Assembly (NCBI RefSeq): GCF_017377715.1 | Contig: NZ_JAFVMF010000010.1 | Span: forward strand, 62,001 to 126,000 | Reading direction: 5' to 3' | Source: Acetobacter sacchari | GTDB taxonomy: Bacteria; Pseudomonadota; Alphaproteobacteria; Acetobacterales; Acetobacteraceae | Length of the DNA: 64,000 bases | In this document: piece by piece, positions 18,554 to 28,434 of the stretch | Layout of the letters: every line of letters starts with the position of its first letter | Numbering within the stretch: the stretch's first letter is position 1 | Notes under the pieces: generated by a model | Told to the model about the DNA's origin: nothing | Databases searched by the model: none | What the model saw: only the letters and a program-made list of their open reading frames with translations | Translations under genes and position numbers: made by a program

Positions 18554-19987
18554 ATGAGCGATCAGCTCGCAATCCGACACCATGTGAGCGCCACGGCCAG
18601 GGACGCAGCGTCAGAGGCGACTGACAGCTATCCAGGAGCCGCCCTGCTCAACAGGCTGGATCGTCTACCTGTGACATCGCCGGTCTTACGGGCACGGGCA
18701 ATCGTGGGGATGGCGACGTTCTTCGACGGTTACACGACCCTCTCCATCGCCTATGCCGTACCAATTCTCCACCAAACATGGCATCTCACGAGCCAATCGA
18801 CCGCTGGCATTATCTCAGCCGGTTACGTGGGACAGCTTATCGGCGCACTCGTTTTCGGATGGCTTGCAGAAAGAGCCGGGCGACTTCCTGTTCTCGTGAC
18901 GACAATAACGATTTTCGCTATCATGAGCCTCGCCTGTATTTTCTCATGGGACGCCTCATCCATGATGCTTTTCCGATTCCTGCAGGGCATCGGCACGGGA
19001 GGAGAGGTTCCGGTTGCGAGCGCCTACGTCAACGAGCTCAGCACGTCGAAAAATCGCGGGCGATTTTTCCTTCTTTATGAACTTCTTTTTCTGGTGGGCT
19101 TGGCGTTCGCCGGCATGATCGGCTACGCGCTGGTTCCCGTGATCGGCTGGCAGGCCATGTTCATCGTGGGAACAGTTCCCCTGCTTCTCATCGTGCCATT
19201 GAGTTTCACACTGTCTGAAAGTCCTCGCTGGCTTATTGATCATGGTCAATTCGCAAAAGCGAAGGAAATCATTGAAACACTGGAAAAATACGCAACAAGA
19301 AAAGGGGGTGAACTCCCTCCCCCACGCCCGACAACCACGCCACTCATCACACAAAAACCATCCGGCTCATTAAAAGAACTGTTCAGCCCTGTCTATGCAC
19401 GCCGTACACTTCTTCTCTGGGTCTTATGGTTCGGTTCTTATATGGTCAACAACGGTCTGGTCACCTGGCTGCCTACCCTCTACCAGACATTCTTCGGGAT
19501 CACCGTCAAGCACGCAATAGGCCTTGGCTTCGCAATGACCACGATTTCGACACTCGGGGCCCTTATCTGCGCACTAAGCATAGACAAGGTCGGTCGCAGG
19601 CGTTGGTACACGGGCGCTCTGGCTCTCGGGGGCGCGTCGCTTATCACACTGTATGTGGCGGGAGTCTCCTCACTCCCGGTAGTATTCGCTCTGACAACGC
19701 TCAGCTATGCTTGCATCCAGACTATCACATACTCCCTGTATCTCTACTCGGCAGAGCTCTATCCTACCCGCCTTCGCTCCACAGGCGCTGGCTTCGGGAG
19801 CGCCTGGCTCCGCGCCGGTTCCATAGCCGGACCGCTCACGATCGGGACATTGGTATCAAACGGGTCGGACGGTTCAATTGCGCTCGTCTTTGGTCTATTC
19901 GGGGTGACGGCCGTTATCACCGCCGGAGCCGTCTACCTGTTTGGCCCGGAAACATCCGGAAAATCGTTGGAAAATCTTTCTCCATAA
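18554..19987 (+). CDS. MFS transporter, sugar/organic-acid type
   Basis: The start at the ATG 18554 is set by a strong AGGAGG at 18540-18545; a further in-frame start at 18515 would bury that site inside the gene. 477 residues and 12 predicted membrane spans. Signatures: GWLAERAGRLPVLV after TM2, RFLQGIGTGGEVPVASAYVNEL in TM4-5, SESPRWLIDHGQ before the central loop and DKVGRRRWYTG after TM8. It resembles the sugar-porter / aromatic-acid H+ symporter branch. It likely brings in the substrate of the lyase/aldolase and hydrolase encoded on either side. Confidence 0.85.
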   Translation: MSDQLAIRHHVSATARDAASEATDSYPGAALLNRLDRLPVTSPVLRARAIVGMATFFDGYTTLSIAYAVPILHQTWHLTSQSTAGIISAGYVGQLIGALVFGWLAERAGRLPVLVTTITIFAIMSLACIFSWDASSMMLFRFLQGIGTGGEVPVASAYVNELSTSKNRGRFFLLYELLFLVGLAFAGMIGYALVPVIGWQAMFIVGTVPLLLIVPLSFTLSESPRWLIDHGQFAKAKEIIETLEKYATRKGGELPPPRPTTTPLITQKPSGSLKELFSPVYARRTLLLWVLWFGSYMVNNGLVTWLPTLYQTFFGITVKHAIGLGFAMTTISTLGALICALSIDKVGRRRWYTGALALGGASLITLYVAGVSSLPVVFALTTLSYACIQTITYSLYLYSAELYPTRLRSTGAGFGSAWLRAGSIAGPLTIGTLVSNGSDGSIALVFGLFGVTAVITAGAVYLFGPETSGKSLENLSP

Positions 19988-20168
19988 TAGATTTTCTATG
20001 CAATAGCGCGCCAGGTCGTCACGTAAAGCGAGTCGACACCGGCGCTGGCTGCCCACTCAGCCAGTTGCAAAAAGAGAAGACCCGTACCGTCAGCTACGGA
20101 TAAATATAACAATATTCTCCGAAAGATTTCGAGCCATGCAGGGGTTTGCATTGCGCGCGCGCGAAAAT

Positions 20169-20180
20169 GGGAACGTTCCC
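20169..20180. promoter_or_regulatory. LacI-family operator O2
   Basis: A second exact GGGAACGTTCCC, 102 bp before the preferred porin start. It shows that the porin-hydrolase pair has its own promoter under the same regulator. The 19988-20168 stretch before it holds no gene. The motif also shows that the in-frame ATG at 20136 is not the porin start, because the operator would then lie in coding sequence. Confidence 0.75.
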
Positions 20181-20270
20181 ACATCAGTCAAATACAATAA
20201 TGTTCGCCGTCTCATACACGACGAAGCAGTCATTCAGCGTGCTCCCTCGGCGCAAAAACATCTTATCAGG

Positions 20271-21779
20271 ATGAAGAGAGGTTTTATAATATACGGACTT
20301 ACTTACATTTTTGCACTCTTTGCATTTCCCGCCGACGGGGCGACCCTTCCTACAAGCCCGAAGACGGCCTCCGCTGCCCCATTTCTGAACAAGACATTTC
20401 CCACGACAGCATTGCCCGGCAGTGCGACTACGCAGCCATACAGCCCTGACTATTCCTTGCGCGTAATCCCGCAACTGCATTACCTCCCTCCCCCCGGGTC
20501 GGGATTTACCCCCTCCCCGCCAACAGGACCGCTTACCGGAGCAGGGACATATCTATCCAGTCACGGGATCTACCTCCGCGCACTCGCTGTTGACGAATTC
20601 GCCAGAAACGTCACAGGCGGTCAGAAAAAGGGATATGGAAATTCGTTCGCCATACCGTTTGGCGCGGATATTGATTTTGATAAACTGATCGGTCTTAGAG
20701 GCAGCTCTCTTCACATCACCATCAATAAATCTATCGGCAATTCTCTCGCCTCTGATTACACCGAAAACACAGTCAGTTTTCAGACCCGTTACAAATCCTA
20801 CCACAATTTCCGATTGGCGGCCTTCGCATACACACAAAAACTTTTCTCGGAGCGCCTGATTGTCACCGGAGGTCGCATCTCTGCTCTCACTTTTTTTGAC
20901 GAATCATCAATTTACTGCAATTTTCAAAATAACGCCTTTTGCTTCAAACCGTTATCAATTGCACTTCAAAATGGAGCCTGGAACTTTTTTCCCTTCAGCA
21001 GCTGGGGGGGATTTATGAAGATACGACCAACAAATCGCCTGCACATCTCGGGAGGCATCTTTGAGTACGACCCCACATCCTATCCCACGAATGGGTGGAA
21101 CTTTGGAACGTCGACATCAACCGGAATAAGTTGGGGAGCAGAAATTGGCCTGCATTCGCAAAGTGTTCTGGATTCACACGCGTATCACATCGCCGCAGGC
21201 GCATTCGGCAATACAGCTGCCATAGCGGATCCCTACCTGAACCAAAGATACCAACCAAAACTCTCCGCAGGAGGCGCTTCGCTAATGCACTCAGGCCAAA
21301 CCGGCTTTTACATACAAGGCGACATCGTCACAATGCGTTTTGGAGAAAATCATAGACAAAACGTGACCTTTTTCGGTGGAACTGCATATGAACCCGAAAA
21401 TTATCTCAAGTTCAAAAGTCAGAGCACGCTGGGTTTTATCGTAAGCGGATTGTTCGCAAGTCGCCCCAACGACACCCTCGGCCTTGCAGGAACTTATTAC
21501 CAGCTGGGAGACAGGCAGAGAAAGTTCCTTCAACTTCGCCGCCTGAGAGCAGGCGGCCATCAAAGCGTCTATTCTGATGAAGGCATTATAGAACTAAATT
21601 ATAATGCTCTTATAATGCGCGGAGTTCACTTGATGCCCAATATTCAGTACGTCATCTCTCCAGACAACATGCTAAAATCCGCATACCCTTACAGTTCAAA
21701 AAATATACTGACCTTCGGAATTCGTCTGACTGTCGAAGCTGGAGCCGTATTGGGTTTCCCCGTCTACCCAGGAAATTAA
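20271..21779 (+). CDS. OprB-type carbohydrate-selective porin
   Basis: Start at the ATG 20271 (502 residues), which begins a signal peptide (MKRGFIIYGLTYIFALFAFPADGA). The body is beta-strand-rich with OprB-like segments: GIYLRALAVDEFARNVTGG near the N-terminus, GADIDFDKLIGLRGSSLHI, GGRISALTFF, NGAWNFFPFSSWGGFMKIRP and a C-terminal VISPDNMLK...FGIRLTVE. OprB porins let sugars or small acids across the outer membrane. The gene is 26 bp from the FAH-family gene and is preceded by operator O2, so it belongs to the LacI regulon. Confidence 0.85.
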   Translation: MKRGFIIYGLTYIFALFAFPADGATLPTSPKTASAAPFLNKTFPTTALPGSATTQPYSPDYSLRVIPQLHYLPPPGSGFTPSPPTGPLTGAGTYLSSHGIYLRALAVDEFARNVTGGQKKGYGNSFAIPFGADIDFDKLIGLRGSSLHITINKSIGNSLASDYTENTVSFQTRYKSYHNFRLAAFAYTQKLFSERLIVTGGRISALTFFDESSIYCNFQNNAFCFKPLSIALQNGAWNFFPFSSWGGFMKIRPTNRLHISGGIFEYDPTSYPTNGWNFGTSTSTGISWGAEIGLHSQSVLDSHAYHIAAGAFGNTAAIADPYLNQRYQPKLSAGGASLMHSGQTGFYIQGDIVTMRFGENHRQNVTFFGGTAYEPENYLKFKSQSTLGFIVSGLFASRPNDTLGLAGTYYQLGDRQRKFLQLRRLRAGGHQSVYSDEGIIELNYNALIMRGVHLMPNIQYVISPDNMLKSAYPYSSKNILTFGIRLTVEAGAVLGFPVYPGN

Positions 21780-21804
21780 CTCCCCTTTATCAGGAGCATT
21801 AACC

Positions 21805-22656
21805 ATGAAAATAGCATCGATCATAACCAATGAGCGAAAAACCCTCGGTGTCCCGGTTGAGGGCGGCATGCGAGATATTGGCGCCCATCTGGATGATGCA
21901 CTTTGTGATCTTAAATATTTTCTATCGTCACCTTTATTTGAAAAACGCGAACATCTTCTCGCACAAGCTCCATTAATTGAATCAGGCTGCTTCCGGTTTC
22001 TCCCTTTGATCGAAGCCCCTACACGCCTGTTTGGAGTCGGCATGAACTATCCCACGCCGGACTCTAAACCTGCCTCTCCCCCCGGCCCACCCGCGCTGTT
22101 CATCAGATTGCCTCAAGCGCAGGTAGGTCATCACGAAGCGATCATTAAGCCAGCTATAACCAATGCTCTGGATTTCGAGGGCGAGATGGCCGTCATTATC
22201 GGAAAACCGACATTCCGCGTCTCTCCTGAAAAAGTCCTCGACCATGTGGCAGGATACTCCTGCTTTATGGATGGTTCTGTACGAGACTGGCAGCACACCT
22301 GGTTCACTGCGGGGAAAAACTGGACTTCGTCCGGTTCTTTTGGCCCCTGGCTCGTGACAAAAGACGAAATTAACGATTGGCGTAAACTTCGCTTGTTTAC
22401 ATACCTCAACGGGCGCTGCGTTCAAAACGACGTGGTCGGGAACATGCTTCGCTCTGTCGAGGAACTGATTTCATACATAAGCACGTTTACTCCACTCTCA
22501 CCAGGAGACGTCATCGCGACCGGGTCTCCTGACGGCATTGGCAAGAGCAGAACGCCCCCTTTGTTTCTTCAAAATGGCGACGTCATAGAGGTTGAAATTG
22601 ATTATATTGGCCGGTTAACGAATGTGGTTAAAGAGAGTATACGCGGATATCAGTAG
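21805..22656 (+). CDS. Fumarylacetoacetate hydrolase-family protein
   Basis: 283 residues, with an AGGAG 8 bases before the ATG. The FAH fold is marked by FGVGMNYPTPD, then LDFEGEMAVIIGKPTFRVSPE (the E-x-E metal ligands), GYSCFMDGSVRDWQ (Asp ligand), SSGSFGPWLVTKDEI and TPLSPGDVIATGSPDGIGKSR. Members hydrolyse or decarboxylate beta-diketo or acylpyruvate acids with Mg2+/Mn2+, for example fumarylpyruvate hydrolase and diketo-deoxy sugar-acid hydrolases. In this operon it is probably the C-C cleaving step of the pathway; which diketo acid is unknown. Confidence 0.85.
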   Translation: MKIASIITNERKTLGVPVEGGMRDIGAHLDDALCDLKYFLSSPLFEKREHLLAQAPLIESGCFRFLPLIEAPTRLFGVGMNYPTPDSKPASPPGPPALFIRLPQAQVGHHEAIIKPAITNALDFEGEMAVIIGKPTFRVSPEKVLDHVAGYSCFMDGSVRDWQHTWFTAGKNWTSSGSFGPWLVTKDEINDWRKLRLFTYLNGRCVQNDVVGNMLRSVEELISYISTFTPLSPGDVIATGSPDGIGKSRTPPLFLQNGDVIEVEIDYIGRLTNVVKESIRGYQ

Positions 22657-23290
22657 ATATTAAATGATATACACTACTGATGATTCGGGTGGTGTTGATT
22701 TTGCACGACTTTTGGGGATTCCTTTTCCATTACGAGCAAATAAAGTGTGGTAGCGTAAGGCTCAGCAGCGCCTTCAGGATTAGGACAAGATTATAAGACG
22801 AGAAAAAGTCACCGAGTTGTCCGCCGACCGCTTCCTTGATCATGCGAAGCTATGGTGAGAGGCGCGTTGGCGGCCGACGCAGTTGGTGAACTGGCTCGGG
22901 CAGCATATAAGGAAGCAACGGCTTCGTCGACTCCGAACTCACCCCACGGCAAAATCGGCGGTCATTGCGACAAGAAGTGTCCCCATAGTGATGGTGTCCA
23001 GCCAAACAAAGGATACAACCGGTGGCGATAAAACGCGATATTACATTGTACACTGGGGAACCTCTTGTCCTATTTAGTTAGAGTGTTCTGCGGGACAAGA
23101 GGAAACGACAATGCGGTGTGACGATGGAGACTTACGTTAGAACAGATCTTCGCCAGGTTGTGCGAGAGCGATCATCGAGGCTCAGGACTCATTCTTTAAG
23201 ACGTAAGATAAAATCCGCCGCGATAAGAATTGCGGACATGAAAGTATGGGCGCAGCACTTCGCCAGTCTTTCAGTAATGTGAACGTGTTT
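22657..23290. other. Non-coding or decayed stretch with one inverted repeat
   Basis: No gene is convincing here. A weak trace reads LVNWLGQHIRKQRLRRLRT near 22885, but I cannot place it. CCTCTTGTCC (23061-23070) and its complement GGACAAGAGG (23093-23102) form a 10-bp inverted repeat with a 22-base gap, possibly an operator or an old element end. Confidence 0.3.
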
Positions 23291-23349
23291 TTTGATAAGA
23301 TGACTCCTCGGTGCTGTCACATTAACTTCGGGGCTGTAGACTGCCCTGC

Positions 23350-24025
23350 ATGAGCGTTCCGCCTGTCAGCTACAAACGTCACCGCTTTCCGCGTGAGTTG
23401 ATCGCACATGCCGTGTGGCTGTATTTTCGGTTCCCGCTGAGCTTCCGCGTGATCGAAGAGATGCTCCTCGAACGCGGGATTGTCGTGTCGTATAGGACGA
23501 TCCGCCGCTGGAGCGTGAAGTTCGGAGTTGCGTTTGCGCGCAGGCTACGCCGCAAGCGCGCGGTTCCAGGCGACGTGTGGCATCTCGACGAGGTCCGCAT
23601 TGTGATCTGTGGTCAGGTTCACTGGCTATGGCGTGCCGTCGATCAGGACGGATACGTTCTCGATGAAATCCTGCAGACGCGACGCAACACAAAAGCGGCG
23701 AGACGGTTGTTGACGCGGCTTCTCACGACGCAGGGCGCCAGACCAGGACGCATGATGACCGATAAACTGAGATCATAGAGCAGCGAAGCGCCAGGTCATG
23801 CCATGCGTGGAACACCGGTCTCACAAAGGCCTGAACAACAGGGCGGAGAACTCACATCTGTCGCAGCGAAAACGCGAACACGCCATGCAAAGGTTTCGAT
23901 CACCGGGAGGCTGTCAGCGCTTCGTCTCCGTCTTCTCCGCCGTACGTAATGTATTTGTCCCGCCAGCCTCAATCGACAACGCCATCTCCCGACATCTGCA
24001 CCGTCTCAGGGCGTTCGCTCAATAG
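23350..24025 (+). pseudogene. IS6-family transposase, frameshifted
   Basis: The first frame (to 23778) reads YKRHRFPRELIAHAVWLYFRFPLSFRVIEEMLLERGI, then DVWHLDEVRI and LWRAVDQDGYVLDEILQTRRN, the N-terminal half and first two catalytic Asp regions of IS6/IS26-type enzymes. At about 23772 the sequence shifts frame, and the rest (VMPCVEHRSHKGLNNRAENSH with the catalytic Glu, then a C-terminus ending RLRAFAQ) is in another frame. The element spans roughly 23300-24060. Its right end, ending CCGCCTGAAAAGCCCG, is shared with the fragment at 28561-28915. Confidence 0.85.
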
Positions 24026-24139
24026 AATAACGCGACCGCTCTCCCCGCCTGAAAAGCCCGGTAAACGCCTAAAATACCCCACGCCAGTTAACGTGACAGC
24101 ACCAGTCTGCTCGTTGAGGCGACGCGATACTTTCGACCA

Positions 24140-24230
24140 GGGTCCTGACAGGTGCAGACCATCAAGCATCCGGCTTCCTTTCCCACGCAGGGCACAGCCC
24201 GCAGCTTCTGGTGGACTTTTCGTACGGTTT
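24140..24230 (-). repeat. Copy A of a diverged repeat shared with 52225-52310
   Basis: Read on the minus strand, this stretch contains GGAAGCCGGATGCTTGATGG followed by TCTGCACCTGTCAGGACCCTGG; the plus strand near 52250 has GGAAGCCGAAGGCTTGATGC followed by TCTGCACCTGGCAGGAGCCTGG. The similarity extends about 75 bp at roughly 70-75% by eye. It sits between an IS6 end and an IS903-like fragment here, and outside the big transposon there, so it is probably an old mobile-element piece. Confidence 0.5.
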
Positions 24231-24254
24231 TTATGGCAAGCCATCTATTTCCGA

Positions 24255-24475
24255 CAAGAGGCTCTGTGGCAGGGCCAAACCGAACAGTAGCTTCAGCATC
24301 AGATAGGTCCAGATCGCGGCATCGCTGTAACTCCGCTGACGGCCTCGGCGCCCCGTCGGAAGACCCTCCCAATTCATCGACGGGTCAAATCACACTGTCA
24401 GAGAGCCAGGTTTCTTCGGCGCTTCGTTGTAAGAGAGCCAGTTCGTCGTGCAGTAGGGCGGGGGTTCGGCTTGCG
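24255..24475 (-). pseudogene. N-terminal fragment of an IS5-family (IS903-group) transposase
   Basis: On the minus strand one frame reads TTNWLSYNEAPKKPGSLTV, a stop, then FDPSMNWEGLPTGRRGR, and after a small shift YSDAAIWTYLMLKLLFGLAL. This is the start of IS903-group transposases (NW..YN.AL..RGSLTVWFDP...W....TGKRGR...YSD.AI...L..K.LFG.ALRQ). A premature stop replaces the Trp and the catalytic part is missing. Confidence 0.6.
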
Positions 24476-25369
24476 CATCACTCCAGCTAACAAACTGGAT
24501 TCAAACAGGGAATCCTTGGCAGGTATTTGCGCAACACCCCCTCTTCGATGACAAGACTTTTCTGTTACGCCATTTTTTTTCTCATCGATTGACGGGAATA
24601 TTAAAGCTGGCAAGTTCTCCATGCGTGCACAGTGTCTATTTTCTAAAGCGTCAGAAATTGCCATGCCTGTTATTTCATTGGACATGATTTCCGACTCTTT
24701 TGGTGCCAATTGAGTAATGTCTGTAATACTTTCTTCAGTTGAGTGTTCTTGATGCTGAGAATCATTTTTCCTCGAGTGGTCGGTAGGGCCAAGATAACGA
24801 GCCAGCGTTCTTGTCGAGACTTTGAGAAAGTTTGCGACTTGACGAAGATTTTCTTTCCCCGCGGCAAGTTTCTGTCGGGCGAGCGCAAGATCGCCATCAG
24901 AAAGGAGCCTCGGTCTCCCCAGTTTTTTCCCGCGAGCCCGGGCTGCATCCAACCCGGCCTTTGTGCGTTCGGCTATGATAGATCGTTCGAACTCCGCCAG
25001 GGCGGCCATCATATGGAACATCAATCGTCCGCCGGACGATGCGGTATCAATATGCTCAGTTATGGAACGAAAATGAATACCTAGAGAACCGAGTTCATCC
25101 ATCAGGTTCACGAGACCCGCCAGGGAGCGTCCCAAGCGGTCAAGTCGCCAGACCACCAACGTCTGGCCGGGGCGAAGGCTGCGCATGGCCGCCTCCAGTC
25201 CGGAACGCGTGAAACTGCCACCAGACTCGCCTTGATCTGTGAAGATCTGTTGACACCCTGCATCGCGCAGCGCTCGAAGCTGGAGATCGAGACGTTGATC
25301 CTCGGTTGAGACGCGGGCGTAGCCGACAAACGTTGTCTGTCCACGGGGACGAGAGGCGGAAACGTTCAC
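24398..25369 (-). CDS. Serine resolvase/invertase with anomalous C-terminal extension
   Basis: 323 residues; family members are usually about 185-210. The catalytic domain is intact: VGYARVSTEDQRLDLQLRAL with the nucleophile Ser near residue 21, the GESGGSFTRSGLEAAMRSLRPGQTLVVWRLDRLGRSL loop and the FHMMAALAEFERSIIAERTKAGL helix. The HTH follows (GKLGRPRLLSDGDLA-like, ENLRQVANFLKVSTRTLARYLG). About 110 further residues have no recognised fold, and the last 25 are an out-of-frame reading of the IS903-like fragment below, so the original end was replaced by that insertion. It probably resolved a Tn3-like or other element now lost; the gap 25370-25640 upstream may hold its res site. Confidence 0.8.
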   Translation of the reverse strand: MNVSASRPRGQTTFVGYARVSTEDQRLDLQLRALRDAGCQQIFTDQGESGGSFTRSGLEAAMRSLRPGQTLVVWRLDRLGRSLAGLVNLMDELGSLGIHFRSITEHIDTASSGGRLMFHMMAALAEFERSIIAERTKAGLDAARARGKKLGRPRLLSDGDLALARQKLAAGKENLRQVANFLKVSTRTLARYLGPTDHSRKNDSQHQEHSTEESITDITQLAPKESEIMSNEITGMAISDALENRHCARMENLPALIFPSIDEKKNGVTEKSCHRRGGVAQIPAKDSLFESSLLAGVMRKPNPRPTARRTGSLTTKRRRNLAL

Positions 25370-26420
25370 TGATCGGTGGACTCCTGTTCGGTTGAAACCG
25401 GACGCCCCAACCTGCTGTTTCTGCGTCAGCGGGCATTGACAATGCCGGCTGACGAAAAATTTTAGACATTCGATTACTTTAGATAACGCAGGCGTTTAGG
25501 CGGCTCGGTGCCGCAGAAGCAAGTGTCGTTTCCACGTGCGGAAGCTTGACAAAATTGGTCGTTTTCGGCCGCCTATTTGCGGCCCAGACGAACCCGAAGA
25601 TAAAACAGCTAACTCCGTCATTTTTCACCTTCCCGTATAGAGCCCTCGCATGGCTAAGTCATGGGGAGTTAAACGACCGATTTTGACGCACGGGAAAGGT
25701 CGTAGTTTCAGGGCATTACCTTCCAATGAGGTTGATGCCGTCGGCGAACTACAGGACGCTGAGGTTGCCTTTCCGGCATCCTCGATCAGCGGCGGATGCA
25801 GCGAGCAATTCGTATCGAATTTCAGAATTAGGGGGGGGCTTTGCGAGGGCCCGACACCTCCTCAACACAAATCAGTGGCGATCGAATTCGTTTCGCTGTC
25901 TGACATGTGTGTAGACTGCTGGTTATAAGTTTCGTACAGGATGACGAGAAGACCGTGATATCCGGCTTCAATATCACCCGTGCGGAGAGTGAAGGCTGGA
26001 CGATTGATTTCCAAGCGGACGACGGCCGCAGACTCCGGGGGCTATCGTTAAGTGACATGGCAACTTTGTGGTTCGTGTCGAACGAAGCTTCTCGTGGTTC
26101 ATATTATCACCAGTCTGCCTTGCGGGAACTCGCCTGGATCAACCGGGTCGTCGTCGAGGTGTGCTGCGGTCCTACCGGTGGAACTCCGCTATGAGCGGGT
26201 TTGATGATGTCTCTCTCCAAGGAGAGAGGGGGGTCATAAACTCCCATACGGCGGAGGCCGACTTTCTTATGTGTGCATTCTTGTTGCAGTGCGCACTGTG
26301 GGGAGCCGCTGTAATTCTTCTGGTGTCGCTGATCGTGGTAACGATAATTTGGATCAGGCAGGGCTGCTTGATGGGGGCTGTGTCCCGAGGCGTGGTGTAG
26401 GAGCATCGGTCCTCGACAGG
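25370..26420. other. Low-information stretch with two doubtful small reading frames
   Basis: 25650-25928 (+, 92 residues) and 25907-26194 (+, 95 residues; ends VVEVCCGPTGGTPL) are open but show no motif I recognise, no strong ribosome site and no neighbours to support them. 25370-25640 is AT-rich near 25450-25490 and lies directly before the resolvase gene, where a res site would be expected; I could not define its repeats. Confidence 0.25.
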
Positions 26421-26645
26421 GTATCGAGGCGATCACGCTGCCACAGCGGGCAACCGGACAGAGGGATTATGGCTCAGGGCGGCCAGGCCTTCCAGTGTCA
26501 TGTATCGGCGGCAGACGGTCCATTCGTCATTCTGTTCGAGCATCAGGGTGCCCACCAGGCGGATGGTGGCGGCTTCATTGGGAAAAATACCGATCACATC
26601 AGCCCGCCTTTTGATTTCCCGGTTGACCCGCTCGATGGGATTCAT
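26421..26645 (-). pseudogene. C-terminal fragment of an IS256-family transposase
   Basis: The frame reads NPIERVNREIKRRADVIGIF, PNEAATIRLVGTLMLEQNDE and a terminal LPAVAA. This is the C-terminal stretch of Mutator-type (IS256) transposases containing the third catalytic Glu (ERVNREIKRR). Nothing upstream of the Glu region is preserved in frame, so only a tail is left. Confidence 0.75.
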
Positions 26646-26942
26646 GCTCGCAAATAAGGATAGTCTGCGTCCGACACGCCGAGAGCGAAATGGGTATAGT
26701 CAGGGTGAGGCGATAAGAGGCTCTCCTGCTGTCTTCTTAACCGAGCGCCTCAGACGCCAGATGCGCAACTGCCCGCTGAGTTTCCGGAGCAATCCCATCT
26801 TCGATAAACCAGACCGCCGACAGGCTGTGGATCGGTATGGAAAATTGACCCTGCTGGAGGGGTAATCGGCACCGAAAACTGACCCCTCTGATGCATGGGT
26901 TCACAATGGTCTTCGTGATGGTGCACGGAGGCCTAATTCGGG

Positions 26943-27683
26943 ATGCTGATTGTGGAGACAGTCGGGAAGATCCGGCGTGCGTATTTTGTGCAGGGGATGC
27001 TGTGCGAGCTTCTGGAAGAGAACGAGAAACGTCTGCCGCGGGAGCGCTTGACGCTGATCCGGCTATTTGAGGAATTGCGTGATCTTGGCTACGAGGGCGG
27101 CTATGACGCGGTTCGACGTTATGGGCGGTCGTAGCAGCGCGCGCATGAAGTGCGGCAGCAAGCGGCCTATGTGCCGCTGAGCTTTGCGCCGGGCGAGGCG
27201 TATCAGTTCGACTGGAGCCACGAGGTCGTCGTGCTCAATGGCTTTACGACCACGGTCAAGGTCGCGCATCTGCGGTTGTGTCACAGTCGGATGATGTTCG
27301 TGCGCGCGTATCCGCGCGAGACGCAGGAGATGGTGTTCGACGCGCATGACCGGGCATTTGCCTTTTTCAAAGGCGCCTGCCGTCGCGGGATCTATGACAA
27401 CATGAAGACAGCCGTCGAGACGATCTTCATTGGCAAGGCGCGTGCGTATAATCGCCGTTTTCTGCAACTTTGCGCCCATTACCTTGTGGATCCACTAGCC
27501 TGCACGCCGGCTGCGGGCTGGGAGAAGGGTCAGGTCGAGAACCAGGTTGGGTATGCGCGCATCCTGTCACGTCGACGCGGGGCGGCAGCACCCGCGCTGC
27601 TGGCAATCCCCGATCACCTGACCCTGCATCATATGCCGCTGGCCGACTGCGGCCTCTACGATAGCCTGAGGATACCGTCATGA
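26943..27683 (+). pseudogene. istA: IstA transposase with nonsense codon and internal deletion
   Basis: The frame MLIVETVGKIRRAYF...LIRLFEELRDLGYEGGYDAVRRYGRS ends at a TAG (27132-27134). The same frame then continues QRAHEVRQQAAYVPLSFAPGEAYQFDWSHE (first catalytic Asp), VRAYPRETQEMVFDAHDRAF and GWEKGQVENQVGYAR (Glu region). TGG to TAG is the simplest lesion. After ILSRRRGAAAPALLAIPDHL the normal C-terminal 150-200 residues are missing and the protein ends just where istB begins. Confidence 0.8.
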
Positions 27684-28412
27684 TGGAACGCAGCCAGATT
27701 CTGGACGCGATGAGTGAACTGAAACTCTACGGCATGAAGGCGGCTTATGACGAACGGGTCAGCAATGCCGCCAAGCGCCAGCATGTTCCACAGCAGGTCA
27801 TCGCTGATCTGGTCTGTGCCGAGATCAGCGAGAAGCAGGCCCGCTCGGTGCGCTACCAGATGACAATCGCGCGCATGCCGCTCGCTCGTGACATCGAAGA
27901 TTTCCGGTTCGATGCAACACCGGTCAATGAAACGCTGATCCGGGGCCGTGGTCGCGGCGAATTTCTTGATCACCGGCGTAATGTTGTTCTGGTCGGCGGC
28001 ATAGGAACCGGCAAGACGCATCTGGCGACGGCTCTTGGGCGGTCAGGCATCTGGACGGGAAAGCGGGGTCGCTTTTTCAATGTTGTCGATCTGGTCAACA
28101 GGCTTGAGGCCGATTAGCCGTGCCGGTAAGGCGGGTCGCATGGCAGAGCATATCGGACGTCTGGATTTCGTGATCCTTGATGAACTTGGCTACCTCCCGT
28201 TTGCCCAGTCCGGCGGCCAGCTTCTGTTCCATCTGATCAGCCGCCTTTACGAACAGACTTCAGTGATCGTGACAACCAATCTCTTCTTTGGCGAGCGGGC
28301 CAGCGTATTCGCCGACGCCAAGATGACCACGGCGCTGCTCGACCGTCTGACCCATCATTGCGACATCGTCGAAACCGGCAATGAAAGCTGGCGGTTCAAA
28401 AACCGCTCCTGA
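27680..28412 (+). pseudogene. istB: IstB transposition helper ATPase, frameshifted
   Basis: It overlaps istA by ATGA. The first frame reads [39 protein letters not shown] (Walker A near residue 113) and stops at 28117. The other frame carries [49 protein letters not shown] (Walker B and sensor) and ends at 28412. The shift lies near 28110. IstB loads the IS21 transposase on DNA; here it is inactive. Confidence 0.85.
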
Positions 28413-28434
28413 CCCCGGCTCAACGAATAATTCT

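Noticed and set aside
20136..20270. N-terminal extension of the OprB-type porin
   Set aside because: It would put the LacI-type operator into coding sequence and hide the signal peptide that starts at 20271.
25818..25860. AATTAGGGG motif resembling the transposon end core
   Set aside because: Only part of the core matches, with a run of eight G and no TGTC end; taken as chance.
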